A DNA stretch of 64,000 bases from Anaerococcus vaginalis. GTDB lineage: Bacteria; Bacillota; Clostridia; Tissierellales; Peptoniphilaceae. The DNA is taken from the NCBI GenBank assembly GCA_018363915.1, contig JAGZMY010000003.1, forward strand, positions 1 through 64,000. The letters run 5' to 3'. The notes beneath the pieces are model-generated. The model made no database searches, had not been told where the DNA came from, and saw only the letters and a list, made by a program, of their open reading frames with translations. Shown here piece after piece: positions 53,849 to 62,438 of the stretch. Position numbers and translations under genes: made by a program. Numbering within the stretch: the first letter of the stretch is position 1; each line of letters opens with the position of its first letter.

Positions 53849-55135
53849 ATGGCAGTATTAAATTTTATTATTAATAATATTTTAACCCAAGCTTTTATAA
53901 CAATAGGTTTAATAGCTTTTATAGGATTATTAGCGCAAAAGAAAAGTTTTGGCGACATAGTATCAGGTACTTTTAAAACTATGTTAGGTTATTTAGTTTT
54001 ATCAGCAGGTTCATCAATAATAGTTCAAGTATTAATATATTTTGGAGAAATTTTTACAGCTGGCTTTGGAATGCAAGGAATAGTTCCATCTATAGAGGCA
54101 GTTAATGGTCAAGCAATGAATGAGCTTGGTCTTGGAAATCAAATAGCTTTAGCATTTTTGGGAATATTTTTAGTAAATATTATAATAGCAAGACTTACTA
54201 AATGGAAATATATATTTTTGACAGGACAAGCTATTTTGTGGATGGCTACAATGGTAATTGTTTTTGGAGCAGATGCAGGATTAGGAGTTTTACCTAATAT
54301 AATAATCGGTTCAATTATTGGTGGTATTTTTGCAGTAGCAATGCCAGCAATTGCACAACCAATAGTAAGAAAAATAACTGGAAGCGATGATATTGCATTA
54401 GGACATTTCTGTACAATAGGATATTTATTTGCAGCCTTAGTTTCAAAAATTTCTGGAAATAAAGAAAATTCTACTGAAGATATTGAATTACCATCATCAT
54501 TGTCATTCTTAAATGATACTTATCTTTCTGTAGGATTTGTTATGATCTTGTTATTTATAATAACAGCAATATTTGCAGGACCAGAAGTAGTAGCAGAAAG
54601 AACAGGTAACTTAAATTATATCGTTTATGCATTTACACAAGGAATGCAATTTGTTGTGGGTGTTTATGTATTGCTAGCTGGAGTTAGATTATTGCTTGGA
54701 GAAATAGTTCCAGCATTTAGAGGAATCGCTCTTAAAATAGTACCAGATGCAAAACCTGCTTTAGATTGTCCAGTACTATTTCCTTATGCACCTAATGCAG
54801 TTACCTTAGGATTTGTTTCAACAACAATAGGAACAGTTATAGGAATGTTATTCTTCCCTAAAATTGGATTAGCAATGCTTTTACCAGGTATGTTATCAAA
54901 TTTCTTTGCTGGTGGTACAGCTGGAATTTTCTGTAATGAAGTGGGTGGAACAAGAGGAACAATAATTGGTGGTATCGCTCATGGACTATTTATTACCTTA
55001 TTACCAGCTTTACTGGTTATGATTTTCAATTCTATGGGATTTATAAACGCAACAGCTACAGATGTAGATACAGTTGCAGCAGCCTTATTATATGCTTGGA
55101 TAATTAAACCAATTATTGGATTTGTAGGAATTTAA
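53849..55135 (+). CDS. PTS EIIC component, ascorbate (UlaA/SgaT) family
   Basis: A 428-residue membrane transporter of the UlaA/SgaT family with around eleven segments. Typical stretches are IGLIAFIGLLAQKK, LVLSAGSSIIVQVL and AKPALDCPVLFPYAPNAV. In Escherichia coli this family carries L-ascorbate, but many homologues have other sugars. The aldolase next door instead of ascorbate-lactonase genes argues that the substrate here may be a ketose or polyol. Confidence 0.88.
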   Translation: MAVLNFIINNILTQAFITIGLIAFIGLLAQKKSFGDIVSGTFKTMLGYLVLSAGSSIIVQVLIYFGEIFTAGFGMQGIVPSIEAVNGQAMNELGLGNQIALAFLGIFLVNIIIARLTKWKYIFLTGQAILWMATMVIVFGADAGLGVLPNIIIGSIIGGIFAVAMPAIAQPIVRKITGSDDIALGHFCTIGYLFAALVSKISGNKENSTEDIELPSSLSFLNDTYLSVGFVMILLFIITAIFAGPEVVAERTGNLNYIVYAFTQGMQFVVGVYVLLAGVRLLLGEIVPAFRGIALKIVPDAKPALDCPVLFPYAPNAVTLGFVSTTIGTVIGMLFFPKIGLAMLLPGMLSNFFAGGTAGIFCNEVGGTRGTIIGGIAHGLFITLLPALLVMIFNSMGFINATATDVDTVAAALLYAWIIKPIIGFVGI

Positions 55136-55136
55136 A

Positions 55137-55420
55137 ATGTTTTTTAAAAGAAATAAAGATAAAAAAAATGAAGAAAAATTATTGCTTGATGAATGCAAAA
55201 ATTTAGTTGAAAAAATGATATAGATTCAGCGATTAATAAATTAGAAAAATATATAGAAGAAAATAAAAAGTTAGGTAAAGTTTTTACTTATCTAATGGAA
55301 TTATATAACAAACAATTAAGTGAAGCTAGGTTGAATGGAGAAGATGAAAAAATAAAATTTAATTTAGACAGAATTGATAAACTTATGCAAAAATCAAAAG
55401 ATATAGTTAGGGGAAGATAA
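55137..55420 (+). pseudogene. Small frameshifted gene between EIIC and aldolase
   Basis: The ATG at 55137 opens MFFKRNKDKKNEEKLLLDEC and meets a TAG after 29 codons at about 55220. If one base is added in the run of six A at about 55212-55217 the frame continues as NDIDSAINKLEKYIEENKK to a TAA at 55418-55420 that overlaps the aldolase start. The restored product has about 94 residues, is charged and helical, and I do not recognise it. The fit of the ends to its neighbours supports a real gene broken by a one-base deletion or controlled by slippage. Confidence 0.65.
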
Positions 55421-56256
55421 TGTATTTAAATTTGAATGAACTATTTAAAAAATATAGGGGAAAGACAGGAATTGGTGCTTTTAATCTACATTGTATGGAG
55501 ATGTTTCCATATATTGTAGAAGGAGCTAAGAAATCTAACAGTCCATTGATAATTCAAACTTCAAAAGGAACTGCTGAATATTTAGGACTTGATTGGATAG
55601 TAACAACAGCAAAATTATTTGCTAAAGATATAGACCTATGTGTTCACTTAGACCATTGTAAAGATATTGATTTTATAATAAAAGCAATTGATTCAGGTTA
55701 TAACAGTGTAATGTATGATGGTTCATCTCTAGATTTTGAAGAAAATATAAAAAATACAAAAGAAGTTGTAGAGTATGCACACAAAAGAAATGTAAGCGTT
55801 GAAGGTGAAATTGGGAGCATAGGTGGTTCAGAAGATGGAATTGAAGAAAAAATAAACTCAATTATTTACACAAAAGCAGAAGATGCAGTAAAATTTGTTG
55901 AAGAAACAGAAATAGATGCCCTTGCGGTAGCTATTGGTACAGTTCATGGTTTATATAATGGAAAAGCTAAAATAAATTTTGAATTACTTGATACTTTGAC
56001 AAAAAAATTAATAGATGTTGGAATGGTTTTACATGGTGGAACAGGTGTTTCAGATGAAGATTTTCACAAATGTGCAGAAAAAGGAATGATGAAATTTAAC
56101 GTTGGAACTGAGCTAAATAAAAACTATATTGAAAAGATAGTTAAAGATTTTCAATTAGCTAAGCCAACTACATCTTTAAGAAGTTTATTAAAAAATGCAA
56201 ATGAATCAATTGTTAAGATAGTTGAGCATAGGTCAAAGGTAATAAAATTAGCTTAA
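55420..56256 (+). CDS. Class II ketose-bisphosphate aldolase
   Basis: A 278-residue zinc aldolase of the FbaA/GatY/KbaY family, splitting a ketose 1,6-bisphosphate to DHAP and an aldehyde phosphate. Zinc and catalytic motifs: VHLDHCKD near 80, VEGEIGSIGG near 133, AVAIGTVHGLY near 177, VLHGGTGVSD near 208, and KFNVGTELN. The ATG overlaps the stop of the small gene before it (TAATG). In this operon it should act on the sugar phosphate delivered by the PTS. Tagatose- versus fructose-bisphosphate preference cannot be set from sequence. Confidence 0.9.
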   Translation: MYLNLNELFKKYRGKTGIGAFNLHCMEMFPYIVEGAKKSNSPLIIQTSKGTAEYLGLDWIVTTAKLFAKDIDLCVHLDHCKDIDFIIKAIDSGYNSVMYDGSSLDFEENIKNTKEVVEYAHKRNVSVEGEIGSIGGSEDGIEEKINSIIYTKAEDAVKFVEETEIDALAVAIGTVHGLYNGKAKINFELLDTLTKKLIDVGMVLHGGTGVSDEDFHKCAEKGMMKFNVGTELNKNYIEKIVKDFQLAKPTTSLRSLLKNANESIVKIVEHRSKVIKLA

Positions 56257-56348
56257 TATTATACAAAATTTCTAAAATTTAAAAATGTATGACCACTATC
56301 TTTAGTTAGAATTTATATTGATAAAGAATTATTGCCTACTTAAAGACT

Positions 56349-56399
56349 AAAAAGTGGTGTTAGAGAAAAAACTAATTTTCTGAAACATCACTTTTTTTT
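56349..56399. terminator. Terminator after the aldolase gene (right copy)
   Basis: AAAAAGTGGTGTTAGAGAAAA pairs, with a few mismatches, with TTTTCTGAAACATCACTTTTT and is followed by more T. It resembles the hairpin at 50344-50393 and overlaps the 3' end of the minus-strand gene at 56372. Confidence 0.82.
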
Positions 56400-57076
56400 A
56401 TTGGTCTTTTTAAATTGTTTGTTAATTTATAAATTTCATCTATATATAAATACCTATTTTTATCTTTGTACTTTGCAATTTTCATCAAATCTAGTGCCCA
56501 ATTTACTAAATATTTTGATAAGTAAAAAGCGTAAATATCATTTGCTAGTATTGATCTTCTTCCGTTTATTACTATGTCATTTCGAATTTCTCTAAAATAT
56601 CTTATCAAATTTTTTCTATTGTATTTTGAAAAAATTACTTCTATTAGGGCGACTAATCCCAAAAGGTACTTGTCTTCAATATAATTAATTTTGAAATCTA
56701 TGCTCTCATCTTCTTTTAAAATAATATCTTCGATTTTGTCGTGGCTTTTATAAAATTCAAAATATTTTTCTTTAGAAAAATTTTCGAAAAAATTAGGATA
56801 AAGTCCATATTCAAAATTTGATTTTTCTAAATTTTTCTTAAAAAATTCTAGTGAAGTGGAATTGTCAAAAATTGTTATAAAAATTGGAGATAAAATCACC
56901 AAAAGTCTTAAAATTTCGTTTTCTTTGTCATTTTTAAAATTTATAATTATTTTTTCTTCTTCACTTGTTTTTTCTAATTTAGAAAAGTCTTTAATTTTTA
57001 ATTTATTATCAAGTTCGAATACGTCTTTTGCATTATATTGATATATTTTTTTATTTTTAAATATTTTAATTATCAT
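56372..57076 (-). CDS. Uncharacterised protein coupled to ybaK
   Basis: A 234-residue protein I do not recognise. It is acidic-to-neutral and rich in Lys, Ile, Phe and Asn, with a hydrophobic stretch near 55-75 (EILRLLVILSPIFITIFDN) and a helical C-terminal half. No signal peptide is present. Its start overlaps the ybaK stop by four bases, so the two are translated together. Its last codons (KKSDVSEN) lie in the terminator arm and resemble the KKSGVTE end of the EamA protein on the other side of the PTS module, because both overlap related hairpins. Confidence 0.7.
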   Translation of the reverse strand: MIIKIFKNKKIYQYNAKDVFELDNKLKIKDFSKLEKTSEEEKIIINFKNDKENEILRLLVILSPIFITIFDNSTSLEFFKKNLEKSNFEYGLYPNFFENFSKEKYFEFYKSHDKIEDIILKEDESIDFKINYIEDKYLLGLVALIEVIFSKYNRKNLIRYFREIRNDIVINGRRSILANDIYAFYLSKYLVNWALDLMKIAKYKDKNRYLYIDEIYKLTNNLKRPIKKSDVSEN

Positions 57077-57549
57077 TGCCTTATATTTTCAAATTTTCCA
57101 TTTACTGCTTTTGCCAAATCAAATGGATTTAGTTTTAAACTTACTCCACATTTTCCACCTGATACAATCATTTTATCCAAATCTTTTGCGCTATCATCTA
57201 TAAAAACTGGATAATCTTTTTTCATTGCAAGGGGAGTGGTTTCGCCTCTTTGATAGCCAACTTTTGCTTTTAAATTTTTGGTTGGAAGGATTGAAATACT
57301 TTTAACTCCTGCAACTTTTGCAGCTTTTTTCATATCAATTGAATCATAGCTTCTTAGTAAATATATTATTATTTCATTTTCTTTTGAAATTGTCGCTATG
57401 GTTTTATACATTATATTTAAATCTACGTGGGATTTTTTGCCAGCATCTACGGCTGATTTAAATTCTCCGCCCAAATCATATTCTATTTCTTCGTATTCTA
57501 TCTTATTATTTTCTAAAATTCTCATTGCATTTGTTTTAACTTTTCCCAT
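57073..57549 (-). CDS. ybaK: Cys-tRNA(Pro)/Cys-tRNA deacylase, YbaK/EbsC family
   Basis: A 158-residue editing-domain protein that removes mischarged Cys from tRNA-Pro. Seen motifs: VDLNIMYKTIA, the catalytic Lys region GVKSISILPTKNLKAKVGYQRGETTPLA, PVFIDDSA and the glycine motif VSGGKCGVSLKLNP. The length is normal. It is the first gene of a two-gene minus-strand operon and has GGAG before its ATG. Confidence 0.9.
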   Translation of the reverse strand: MGKVKTNAMRILENNKIEYEEIEYDLGGEFKSAVDAGKKSHVDLNIMYKTIATISKENEIIIYLLRSYDSIDMKKAAKVAGVKSISILPTKNLKAKVGYQRGETTPLAMKKDYPVFIDDSAKDLDKMIVSGGKCGVSLKLNPFDLAKAVNGKFENIRQ

Positions 57550-57651
57550 ACTTGCTCCTTTCTTTTTTTATATTACCAGAAAAATATAAAAATTCATTAA
57601 TTCAAGGCGATTTTGGGTATATTTATTTTATAAGAAATTAGGAGAATTTTG

Positions 57652-58425
57652 ATGATTGAAAAAATTATAATAACTTATATTTATCATTCCTGTTATACTG
57701 TAGAAATAGGGGATTATTTTATTATATTTGATTATTATAAGGGAGTTTTAAATATTCCTGAAGATAAAATTGTTATTTTTGTTGCAAGTCATGGACATTC
57801 TGACCATTACACTTCAGAAATTTTAAAAATTCCTAATATGAAAAATTATACTTATATTTTATCAAGTGATATTGGACATTTAGAAAGCGATGATAATATT
57901 ATTTATATAAAGGATAATAAACTTGGCATGGACCAATTGAAATCTTTGTATAATTCTAAAAATGTTTATCTTGTTGATCCTTATCAATTTAAAGAAATTA
58001 ATATTAATGGAAGAAAAATTTCTATAAAAACTTTCGGCTCAACCGATGAAGGGATTTCTTTAATTTTATATATTGAATCCTTATCAATATTTCATGCGGG
58101 CGATTTAAATTATTGGGCTTGGGAAGATTATGATGACAAAAGACTAGAAAAAGAGTATTATGCTTTTATCGACCAAGTAGAAAAAATCAAAAAAGATTCG
58201 ATAGATATAGCTTTCTTCCCAGTTGATTATAGGCTTGGAGAAAATTATTATAAGGGTGCAAAAATATTTGCAGATACTGTAAAGCCCCAATTGATGTTTC
58301 CAATTCATAGTGGAGATCATGAAAGCATAAGCCAAAGATTTGCTAGAGAAATCAAATTAGAAGAAACTGTATTTAGAGCAATTATTGACAAAGGTCAAAA
58401 AATTATTGTAGATATAAAGGATTAG
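57652..58425 (+). CDS. Metallo-beta-lactamase-fold hydrolase (UlaG-like)
   Basis: A 257-residue MBL-fold protein. The metal motif is ASHGHSDHYTSEIL near 45 (HxHxDH), another ligand Asp lies in FHAGDLNYW near 152, and FPIHSGDHES carries the last His. The short form resembles UlaG-type or 'metal-dependent hydrolase' proteins. The substrate is unknown. I take ATG 57652, six bases after AGGAG, although a TTG one codon earlier is possible. It is four bases upstream of a degV gene. Confidence 0.85.
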   Translation: MIEKIIITYIYHSCYTVEIGDYFIIFDYYKGVLNIPEDKIVIFVASHGHSDHYTSEILKIPNMKNYTYILSSDIGHLESDDNIIYIKDNKLGMDQLKSLYNSKNVYLVDPYQFKEININGRKISIKTFGSTDEGISLILYIESLSIFHAGDLNYWAWEDYDDKRLEKEYYAFIDQVEKIKKDSIDIAFFPVDYRLGENYYKGAKIFADTVKPQLMFPIHSGDHESISQRFAREIKLEETVFRAIIDKGQKIIVDIKD

Positions 58426-58429
58426 AAAA

Positions 58430-59284
58430 ATGGAAAAAATAGCAGTATTAGTAGATTCTGGATCGGATTTAGATTTAGAAAAAGCTAAGGAATTTGGCAT
58501 TTATATGATGCCATTTTATGTAAATTTAGATGGAAAATTTTATAGAGAGCAAGTAGACTTAAAACCAGACGAATTTTATAATTGGATTAAAAAGCACGAA
58601 AAATTACCAAAGACATCAATTCCATCTCCTGGAGAATTGATAGAAAAACTTGATGAAATAAAAAATGATGGTTTTGAAAAATTAATAATAATAACTATAT
58701 CAAAAAATTTCACAGGTTTTTATAATTTGTGCTCACAAATAGAATACGACAATTTAGAAATTGAAGTAATAGATTCAAAATCAGTTGCCCTAACCACAGG
58801 CTTACTTGCAATTTATGCAAAAGATTTAATCAAAAAAGGCTATGAATTTAAAGAAATTGTAGATATGTTGGAAGATAAGAAAAAAGAATCAAAAATATTT
58901 TTTACAATCGATAGCTTTAAATATCTAGTGGCAGGGGGAAGAGTTCCAAAAGCTTTTGGAAAAGTAGGAGAGCTTTTAAATATCAAACCAATAATTGTTT
59001 GTAGTCCAGAAGATGGAAAATATCATATAGAAAAAACTTGCAGAGGCGAGAAAAAAGTTCTTAAAGAAATGGAAAAAATTGCAAGCGAATATTTGGGAAA
59101 ATTTGACAAATATTATATGATAATTTCTAACGGTGGCTACAAAAAAGGCTCAGAAATTTTAGAAGAAAAATTAAAAGTATTCAAAGAAAAATCCACTTTA
59201 TTTTTAACTTCACAAATAGCCCCAAGCCTTGGAGCAAATACAGGCCCAGGCTTATTTGGCTTTGGATTTTTGCCACTTGATTAA
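58430..59284 (+). CDS. DegV-family fatty-acid-binding protein, second copy
   Basis: A 284-residue DegV protein: AVLVDSGSDLDLEKA at the start, PKTSIPSPGELIE near 60, TISKNFTGFYNL, and the C-terminal SQIAPSLGANTGPGLFGFGF. It is only distantly similar to the DegV protein at 48571. Family members bind fatty acids in the exogenous fatty-acid pathway. It follows the MBL hydrolase gene by four bases. Confidence 0.9.
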   Translation: MEKIAVLVDSGSDLDLEKAKEFGIYMMPFYVNLDGKFYREQVDLKPDEFYNWIKKHEKLPKTSIPSPGELIEKLDEIKNDGFEKLIIITISKNFTGFYNLCSQIEYDNLEIEVIDSKSVALTTGLLAIYAKDLIKKGYEFKEIVDMLEDKKKESKIFFTIDSFKYLVAGGRVPKAFGKVGELLNIKPIIVCSPEDGKYHIEKTCRGEKKVLKEMEKIASEYLGKFDKYYMIISNGGYKKGSEILEEKLKVFKEKSTLFLTSQIAPSLGANTGPGLFGFGFLPLD

Positions 59285-59338
59285 ATATATTGTTCAAGGT
59301 TGATTTTTTAATTATATATTTATAAGCAAATAAAAAAG

Positions 59339-59376
59339 AAGGATTCAAGCAATATTTTTGCTTGAATCCTTTTTTT
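59339..59376. terminator. Terminator between degV and the lipoprotein gene
   Basis: AAGGATTCAAGCAA pairs with TTGCTTGAATCCTT and is followed by T. The A-rich left flank makes it usable for the convergent lipoprotein gene as well. Confidence 0.85.
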
Positions 59377-59412
59377 GTTTATAAAAGAGCAATTATAAAA
59401 TATTTTGTTTTT

Positions 59413-59904
59413 TTATCTTGGGTCATTTAATTTTAAATTTTCTTCAAAACCAGATGGGTCATTTGCTTTTGCCTTATCTAGTCTATCTTTGAAAAATTTT
59501 CTTGTGGCATCATCACAACATTCTTTACTCAAATATCTCATATTTAAAGCTTTTTCTAGCTCTTCAATTGCCATTTGTGCTTTTTGTGGATTAGTTTTGT
59601 AATTTTTCAACCATTCCTCTTGCCATGCACATTCCCAATAATTTGATGCCAAGGTATCCCCATATCCTTCTTGATAAACAGCATTTGCATCATCGTCTAA
59701 TTTTTCAGGAGCCTTGTATCCTTCTGGCCAATTTAATTTATTAACTGTTTCTTTAAATTCTTTTTGAATATCATCATATTTTACAAAATCTTTTGCACCA
59801 TTTTCTGAATTTGCCGTTGCACTAGACTTTTTGCAAGATGAAAATCCAACCATTAATACCATTACAAACAAAAAACTAAGAACTTTTTTTAAACTTAACT
59901 TCAT
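59413..59904 (-). CDS. Uncharacterised lipoprotein
   Basis: A 163-residue secreted lipoprotein. The signal is MKLSLKKVLSFLFVMVLMVG with lipobox FSSC, so the mature Cys is near residue 24. The mature part has no motif I recognise; it has several Trp and Cys residues (NYWECAWQEEWLKNY, SKECCDDA) and a helical C-terminal region. It lies downstream of the two-component system on the same strand but after a 140-base gap with its own ribosome site AAGGAG. Confidence 0.7.
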   Translation of the reverse strand: MKLSLKKVLSFLFVMVLMVGFSSCKKSSATANSENGAKDFVKYDDIQKEFKETVNKLNWPEGYKAPEKLDDDANAVYQEGYGDTLASNYWECAWQEEWLKNYKTNPQKAQMAIEELEKALNMRYLSKECCDDATRKFFKDRLDKAKANDPSGFEENLKLNDPR

Positions 59905-60046
59905 AAAAATCTCCTTTTAAAATAATTCAGATAAGTTTTGCTTAACTGTAAGATTATTATAGCTTGCTTTATAAGCTAGTTTATTTGTTTTTTATGATAA
60001 TTTCTTAAAGATTCCTATACAAATTCCTATTTTTTTCCTACTTTTT

Positions 60047-61117
60047 TTATTTTTTAGGAAGAATCACACAAAACTTGACACAATTGTCCTTGCTTTCAGC
60101 ACTAATTTCTCCCTTGTGTAAAAGTACTATCTCTTTTGCAATAGCAAGACCCAGACCTGAGCCACCTTTTGAATTTCTTGAAAAATCTAGGCGATAGAAT
60201 TGTTCAAAAATTTTTGATAATTTATCTTCCTCAATATTTTCAGTTTTATTTTCGAAAATTATCTCTACCTTTTCTTTTTTTACATTCAAATCTATATGAA
60301 TTTCACTATTTTCAAAAGAATATAGGCAAGCATTACGGAGCAAATTATCGAAAACACGAGAAATTTTATTTACATCACAGCTTATCATTACATTTTTTTC
60401 TGCCTTAACTTTACAAGTTAGATTTTTTTCTTCAAACATCGGTTTAAATTCAAAAACAAGCTGTTCTAACATCATAGTGAGATTTGTCCGAGAATAATTT
60501 ATTTTTATTTTTGATAAATTATATTTTGTTATCTCAAAAAATTCATTAATCAAATCCGATAGCTGTTTGGATTTTCTAAGAGCAATACCTAAAAATTTTT
60601 TTCTTTGCTCATCATCTAAAGAAATATTCCCATTTAACAACTCCAAATATCCAATAATTGATGCTAGTGGTGTTTTCAAATCATGAGCTAAATTCATTAT
60701 CAAATCATTTTTTTGCCTTCTATTTTCATTAGCTAGTCGTTCATTTTCTATAGACTGCATTTTTAATTTATTAATTTTAGTGGAAATTTCTGATAATTCA
60801 TCAGATAGGTGAATGTAATTATTATCTTTGTCAAAAAGTTTGTTTGTTGCTTCTTGTAATTCATCAACATAACTGACCAATTTCTTAAATAGTTTATATG
60901 TTTCTAGCATTATCAATAGTGCCCATATAATTATTGTTGGAAATAACAAATATAAGGATCTGTAGAACATATAGGCATTTTCAAAATTATTATAAATGTA
61001 ATTGTTGATTATAGGAATAAGTATACAGGCTAAAATCGCAACAAAAATTGTTATGACAAAACACTTTTTTAAATAATTTTTAAAAACTGAATTTAGGAGG
61101 CGATTATTCGATTTCAT
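60047..61117 (-). CDS. Sensor histidine kinase (VanS/BaeS type)
   Basis: A 356-residue membrane kinase. Two membrane segments (about 15-38 and 50-70) flank a short outside loop. A HAMP-like linker, a HisKA domain with the phospho-His in NLAHDLKTPLASIIGYL near 150, and a HATPase with RVFDNLLRNACLYS, the FYRLDFSRN F-box and KGGSGLGLAIAKEI follow. The ATG at 61117 lies inside the end of the response-regulator gene. The short extracellular loop suggests sensing in the membrane, as in antibiotic-sensing kinases. The ligand is unknown. Confidence 0.92.
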   Translation of the reverse strand: MKSNNRLLNSVFKNYLKKCFVITIFVAILACILIPIINNYIYNNFENAYMFYRSLYLLFPTIIIWALLIMLETYKLFKKLVSYVDELQEATNKLFDKDNNYIHLSDELSEISTKINKLKMQSIENERLANENRRQKNDLIMNLAHDLKTPLASIIGYLELLNGNISLDDEQRKKFLGIALRKSKQLSDLINEFFEITKYNLSKIKINYSRTNLTMMLEQLVFEFKPMFEEKNLTCKVKAEKNVMISCDVNKISRVFDNLLRNACLYSFENSEIHIDLNVKKEKVEIIFENKTENIEEDKLSKIFEQFYRLDFSRNSKGGSGLGLAIAKEIVLLHKGEISAESKDNCVKFCVILPKK

Positions 61118-61796
61118 AGCCAACGCCCCAAACAGTTTTTATAAATTTTGGATTTCTGCCAGAATCATTCATCTTATCCCTAATCCTTCCTATATGAGCC
61201 ATTACAGTATTGTTATTATCAAGATATTTTTCCTTCCAAATATTTTCAAAAAGCTCTTCAGATGAAACAACCTTGCCTTGATTTTTACACAAATACCAAA
61301 TTATCTCAAATTCTATGGGCGTAAGTTGGATTTGCTTATCATACAAAAAACATTTATGACTTTTTTTATCTATTAATAGACCTCTTATATCATAAGTTTC
61401 ATTATCTTTTATCTTTTCAGTCTTATTATATTTGTGTGAGCGTCTAAGCTGCGTTTTTACTCTTGCAATAACTTCCAAAGGATTAAAAGGCTTAGTTATA
61501 TAATCATCTGCTCCCATTGTAAGGCCAAGTATTTTATCATTTGAATCTGTTCTTGAAGTTAACATAATGATTGGAAAATAATGCTTCTCTCGGATTTTTT
61601 TACAAACAGAAAATCCATCCATATCTTCAAGCATTATATCCAAAATCATCAAATCAAAATTTTCAGCTTCTACCAAGTCCAGTGCATCCTTTGCATTAAA
61701 AGCTTTAGAAACAGAAAATCCATCATTAGTTAGACATAAGTCCAACAAATCTGCTATCTCTTTTTCATCATCAACAATAATTATTTTGTCATTCAT
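61104..61796 (-). CDS. OmpR/VanR-type response regulator
   Basis: A 230-residue regulator. The receiver domain (1-118) has the acidic pair DDE, the phospho-Asp in LMILDIMLEDMDG and the conserved Lys in YITKPFNP; a winged-helix DNA-binding domain (about 132-230) ends in KFIKTVWGVGYEIE. The ATG at 61796 is preceded by AAGGTG; a GTG three codons upstream is part of that site. It overlaps the kinase gene by 14 bases. The target may be the lipoprotein gene or unlinked. Confidence 0.94.
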   Translation of the reverse strand: MNDKIIIVDDEKEIADLLDLCLTNDGFSVSKAFNAKDALDLVEAENFDLMILDIMLEDMDGFSVCKKIREKHYFPIIMLTSRTDSNDKILGLTMGADDYITKPFNPLEVIARVKTQLRRSHKYNKTEKIKDNETYDIRGLLIDKKSHKCFLYDKQIQLTPIEFEIIWYLCKNQGKVVSSEELFENIWKEKYLDNNNTVMAHIGRIRDKMNDSGRNPKFIKTVWGVGYEIE

Positions 61797-61853
61797 TTTT
61801 TTCACCTTAAAATTTTGATTTAATTTCTTAAAAATATTATATCATTAATTTGC

Positions 61854-61945
61854 AAAAAAAAGGGGCTGTTGCAGAATGAATAAACAATCACTTCATTAGA
61901 GGAAATGAGATGATATTTATTCATAGCCTCGCAACGGCCCTTTTT
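61854..61945 (-). terminator. Long hairpin after the superoxide reductase gene
   Basis: GGGCTGTTGC (61863-61872) pairs with GCAACGGCCC (61931-61940); inner AATGAATAAA/TTTATTCAT and TCATT/AATGA blocks also pair. It has A7 before and T5 after, so it can stop transcription on both strands. At about 90 bases it is much longer than an ordinary terminator and looks like a small palindromic repeat used as one. Confidence 0.7.
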
Positions 61946-61968
61946 AATAAAAATCTTTAATAAAAATA

Positions 61969-62328
61969 TTATTTAATTTCTAAAGAACTTTCCCAAAGTC
62001 CGTGAATATTACAATAAGATAAGGCAAATAAAGTACCTTTTTTATCTGACTTAAATTCGCCAACTGCTTTTGGTGTAGTGTAAATTTCACTTTCGCCATG
62101 AGCAGAGAAATTATAATTTGCAATTTCTACTGGCAATTTTCCACCTTCAGGAACAAAGAAAACTTTAATCCAAACAATATGATGCTCTAAAGTATTTGGG
62201 TGTGCAATTTCTTTTCCAACAAAAGCAGAAACTTCATATTTTCCTTCGCCAAGTTCTTTATATTCTAATTCTGGTACGTGTTTTTCATTTTTCCAATCGC
62301 CTGATTGAACTGTTTGTGTTAATAACAT
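61969..62328 (-). CDS. Superoxide reductase (class II, neelaredoxin type)
   Basis: A 119-residue iron protein reducing superoxide to peroxide. The Fe ligands are all visible: the His in NEKHVP near 17, the pair in HPNTLEHHI near 43-50, and the Cys and His of SYCNIHGLWE near 108. The Glu-Lys of EKHVP is the catalytic pair. It lacks the N-terminal desulforedoxin domain, so it is the class II form. GGAGG precedes the start. It defends an anaerobe against oxygen. Confidence 0.93.
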   Translation of the reverse strand: MLLTQTVQSGDWKNEKHVPELEYKELGEGKYEVSAFVGKEIAHPNTLEHHIVWIKVFFVPEGGKLPVEIANYNFSAHGESEIYTTPKAVGEFKSDKKGTLFALSYCNIHGLWESSLEIK

Positions 62329-62423
62329 AAAATCCTCCTAAATTTTTATCTACATTTATTTAATACCCTTCCATGATAAAAAATAACAAAATTATAAAAG
62401 TTTTTAAAATCCCTTGAATTTGA

Positions 62424-62429
62424 TATAAT
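62424..62429 (+). promoter_or_regulatory. -10 box very close to the methyltransferase start
   Basis: TATAAT ends ten bases before the ATG at 62439. Transcription would start about 2-3 bases before the start codon, and no Shine-Dalgarno sequence is present, so the message may be leaderless. The -35 is weak. Confidence 0.5.
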
Positions 62430-62438
62430 AAATATATT

